NCBI GenBank assembly: GCA_030433195.1
Contig: JAUIME010000341.1
Coordinates: 1-6,072 of the forward strand
Direction of reading: 5' to 3'
Length of the DNA stretch: 6,072 nucleotides
DNA from: a bacterium
Lineage (GTDB): Bacteria > Planctomycetota > JACOTG01 > JAUIME01
Made by a program: the position numbers and the translations under genes. This document shows positions 4,297 to 6,072 of this stretch, piece after piece. The first letter of the stretch is position 1; each line of letters begins with the position of its first letter. A model generated the notes under the pieces. The model made no database searches. It was not told the DNA's origin and saw only the letters and a program-made list of their open reading frames with translations.

Positions 4297-6072
4297 ATGA
4301 CCAACCGAACGACGCTTCGAACGGCGTGCGCGATGCTCGCCCTCGCCCTGGTCGCCGCGACCGCGCCCGGGGATTGCCCCCAGCTTCGCACGTACGGTCC
4401 GTACACCGGCCCGGCGCGTCCGAACCTCGTGTTCTTGCTCGCCGACCAATGGTCCGGACACCAGTTCGCGCTCCTCGGCGATCCGAACCTCTTCGACCCG
4501 GATACGGGCGAGAGCCTGACGCCCAACTTCGACGCGCTCGCGAACGAAGGCGTGCTCTTCCGGCGGTGTATCGCGGCGAATCCCGTCTGCGGCCCCAACC
4601 GCACGGCGCTACTCACGGGACGCTTCCCGCACCGCGACGGAGGCACGCGCAACCGGCGCATGTTGCGACGCGACGCCGAAAGCTACGCCGAGGTGCTGCG
4701 CGACGTCGGCTACGCCACGGGCTACATCGGCAAGTGGCACGTCAACATCGGGCTTCGCTCCGAAGAAGCGCTCCGCGGCGGCTTCGTGGCACCCGGCGGC
4801 AACCGGCGCCACGGCTTCGACTCGTTCGCGGGATCGAACGCGCTGCACGATTACTACGACTCGGTCTACTACCTCGATGCGCCGATTCCGATGCAGGCGC
4901 AGCCGCCCGACACCTACGAACCCGAGTACCAGCTCGACTTCGCGAAGTCGTTCATCAGCCGCTACGCGAACGATCGGCCGTTCTTGCTGACGCTGTCGGT
5001 CGGCCCGCCGCACACGCCGCACAACGAGGCCGACCTGCCGCCCGAGTACTGGGCGCGCATCGACCCCGACCGGCTCGTACCGCGGCCGAACGTCCCGCCG
5101 TTCGATCAGCCCGAGCTGTGGATCTCGGACCACCCGTGCCCGCCGTTCATCCCCGGGATCGAGGATTGTTGGCGTCACTACATGCGCGGGTTCTACGCGC
5201 AGATCTTGCAGCTCGACGACATGCTCGGCGATCTGCGCGCCCACCTCGCGGCGGAAGGCGTCGCCGAGGATACCGTCATCGTGTTCTCGTCGGATCACGG
5301 CGAACGCGCCGGTTCGCACGGGCTGTACTTCAAAACGTCGCCACACATGGAGTCGGTGCACGTGCCGTTCGTGATCCACTGGCCGGCCGGTCTCGCCGAG
5401 TCGGAGCGGGGCACGAAGCGAGCGCAGTTCGCCAACGTCGCCGACGTCGCGCCCACGATCTACGACCTGCTCGGCGTCACGCCGCCCGACGTGTACCGCG
5501 GGCGACCCCAGCTGCCGGTGACCGGGCACTCGTTCGCCCCGATCCTCGGGGACGGCCGGCATCCGGCCACCAACCGCCTGCAGTACTTCGAGATGGCGGG
5601 CAGTCGGGCACTGGTCGCCGAGGCGGACGACGGCGTGCTCTGGAAGGCGGTGTGCCGGCACGAGCGCGGCGCCGACTACGACACCGAACCATGGGAGCTG
5701 TACCGGCTCTCCGACGACTGGTCGGAGTGCTGCGACCTGGCCGAGACCGAACCGGCGAAGCTCGACGAGCTGATCTCGCTGTGGTGGTCGGAAGCCGAAC
5801 GGCACGGCGTGCTGCCACTCGACGAGCGCGGCGTCGAGCTGTTCGGCGCACGGTTCCGCGACCGGTCGCCGCACCCCGCCGACCGGCGTTACGTGTACCG
5901 ACCGCCGATGTCACCGATCCCGGCCCAGGCGGCCGCCTCGGTCGGCGGTCGCAGCTTCGATCTCACCGCACGGGTGACGCGCTCGACCGGCGACGAGGGT
6001 GTCGTCTACGCCACGGGCACGGCGAACTCGGGCATCAGCGTGTTCGTGCAGGGCGACCGGTTGGTGGTCGAC
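4297..6072 (+). CDS. Exported type I sulfatase (arylsulfatase-like), 3' end outside window
   Basis: Formylglycine-dependent sulfatases hydrolyse sulfate esters. The visible 592 residues begin with a Sec signal peptide (Arg at 4 and 8, hydrophobic 13-21, likely cleavage after A-T-A); C27 is not in a good lipobox, so a soluble periplasmic or secreted enzyme is likely. Core motifs are N-L-V-F-L-L-A-D-Q-W (D50 metal ligand), the activation motif C-G-P-N-R-T-A-L-L-T-G-R (C98 to R102), G-Y-I-G-K-W-H (K146, H148), P-P-H-T-P-H (H239, H242), S-S-D-H-G-E (D333, H334) and G-S-H-G-L-Y-F-K (H341, K346), then V-P-F-V-I-H-W-P. The core ends near residue 520. From about 527 (R-Y-V-Y-R-P-P-M-S-x-I-P) a beta-rich C-terminal domain starts, as in the long, about 700-800-residue arylsulfatases, and is cut by the edge. 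Asn at the fourth motif position is unusual, but Cys, Pro and Arg needed for conversion are present. The substrate is unknown. The start ATG 4297 lacks a clear Shine-Dalgarno; it is chosen because it gives a complete signal peptide. Confidence 0.9.
   Translation, partial: MTNRTTLRTACAMLALALVAATAPGDCPQLRTYGPYTGPARPNLVFLLADQWSGHQFALLGDPNLFDPDTGESLTPNFDALANEGVLFRRCIAANPVCGPNRTALLTGRFPHRDGGTRNRRMLRRDAESYAEVLRDVGYATGYIGKWHVNIGLRSEEALRGGFVAPGGNRRHGFDSFAGSNALHDYYDSVYYLDAPIPMQAQPPDTYEPEYQLDFAKSFISRYANDRPFLLTLSVGPPHTPHNEADLPPEYWARIDPDRLVPRPNVPPFDQPELWISDHPCPPFIPGIEDCWRHYMRGFYAQILQLDDMLGDLRAHLAAEGVAEDTVIVFSSDHGERAGSHGLYFKTSPHMESVHVPFVIHWPAGLAESERGTKRAQFANVADVAPTIYDLLGVTPPDVYRGRPQLPVTGHSFAPILGDGRHPATNRLQYFEMAGSRALVAEADDGVLWKAVCRHERGADYDTEPWELYRLSDDWSECCDLAETEPAKLDELISLWWSEAERHGVLPLDERGVELFGARFRDRSPHPADRRYVYRPPMSPIPAQAAASVGGRSFDLTARVTRSTGDEGVVYATGTANSGISVFVQGDRLVVD

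Noticed and set aside
4609..5874. 421-codon open frame on the minus strand
   Set aside because: Antisense shadow of the sulfatase, whose conserved motifs prove the plus frame.
5101..6072. Shift in Leu codons within the sulfatase (CTC 14/CTG 7 before 5100; CTC 11/CTG 13 after)
   Set aside because: Counts are too small to support a recombination boundary, and the protein reads through as one continuous sulfatase.

Overview
The window is G+C-rich bacterial DNA (about two-thirds G+C by eye, strong G/C preference at third codon positions). It carries parts of a Gram-negative cell-envelope gene set: a lipopolysaccharide-type family 9 glycosyltransferase, a large exported HEAT-repeat protein and an exported sulfatase. 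The mix of sulfatase, large secreted HEAT-repeat proteins and a sigma-54 promoter fits Planctomycetota, Myxococcota or a related environmental phylum. No marker gene is present, so the phylum is not settled.

Layout. Positions 1-477 (+) hold the C-terminal half of the GT9 glycosyltransferase, cut by the left edge. Positions 478-784 are a regulatory intergenic stretch with a near-consensus sigma-54 (-24/-12) promoter at 645-659, a 5' UTR hairpin and a strong Shine-Dalgarno. They lead into 785-3121 (+), a 778-residue exported protein that joins a small Cys/His-containing domain to a long HEAT-repeat solenoid. Positions 3122-3407 separate two convergent genes. They contain a 159-bp imperfect palindrome (3157-3315) with perfect 16-bp ends, which looks like a miniature inverted-repeat element or a large structured RNA, followed by a 12-bp-stem hairpin (3328-3356) that could terminate both genes. 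Positions 3408-4163 (-) encode a stand-alone, divergent RibD C-terminal (pyrimidine/dihydrofolate reductase-like) protein, apparently expressed from a leaderless mRNA. A short divergent promoter region (4164-4296) separates it from an exported type I sulfatase (4297 to the right edge, +), cut off inside an accessory C-terminal domain.

The genes do not form one operon; orientation changes twice. The most unusual items are the symmetric 159-bp palindrome, the sigma-54 control of the HEAT-repeat fusion protein, and the sulfatase active-site motif C-G-P-N-R in place of the usual C-x-P/A-S-R. No CRISPR array, tRNA, rRNA or complete insertion sequence is visible.
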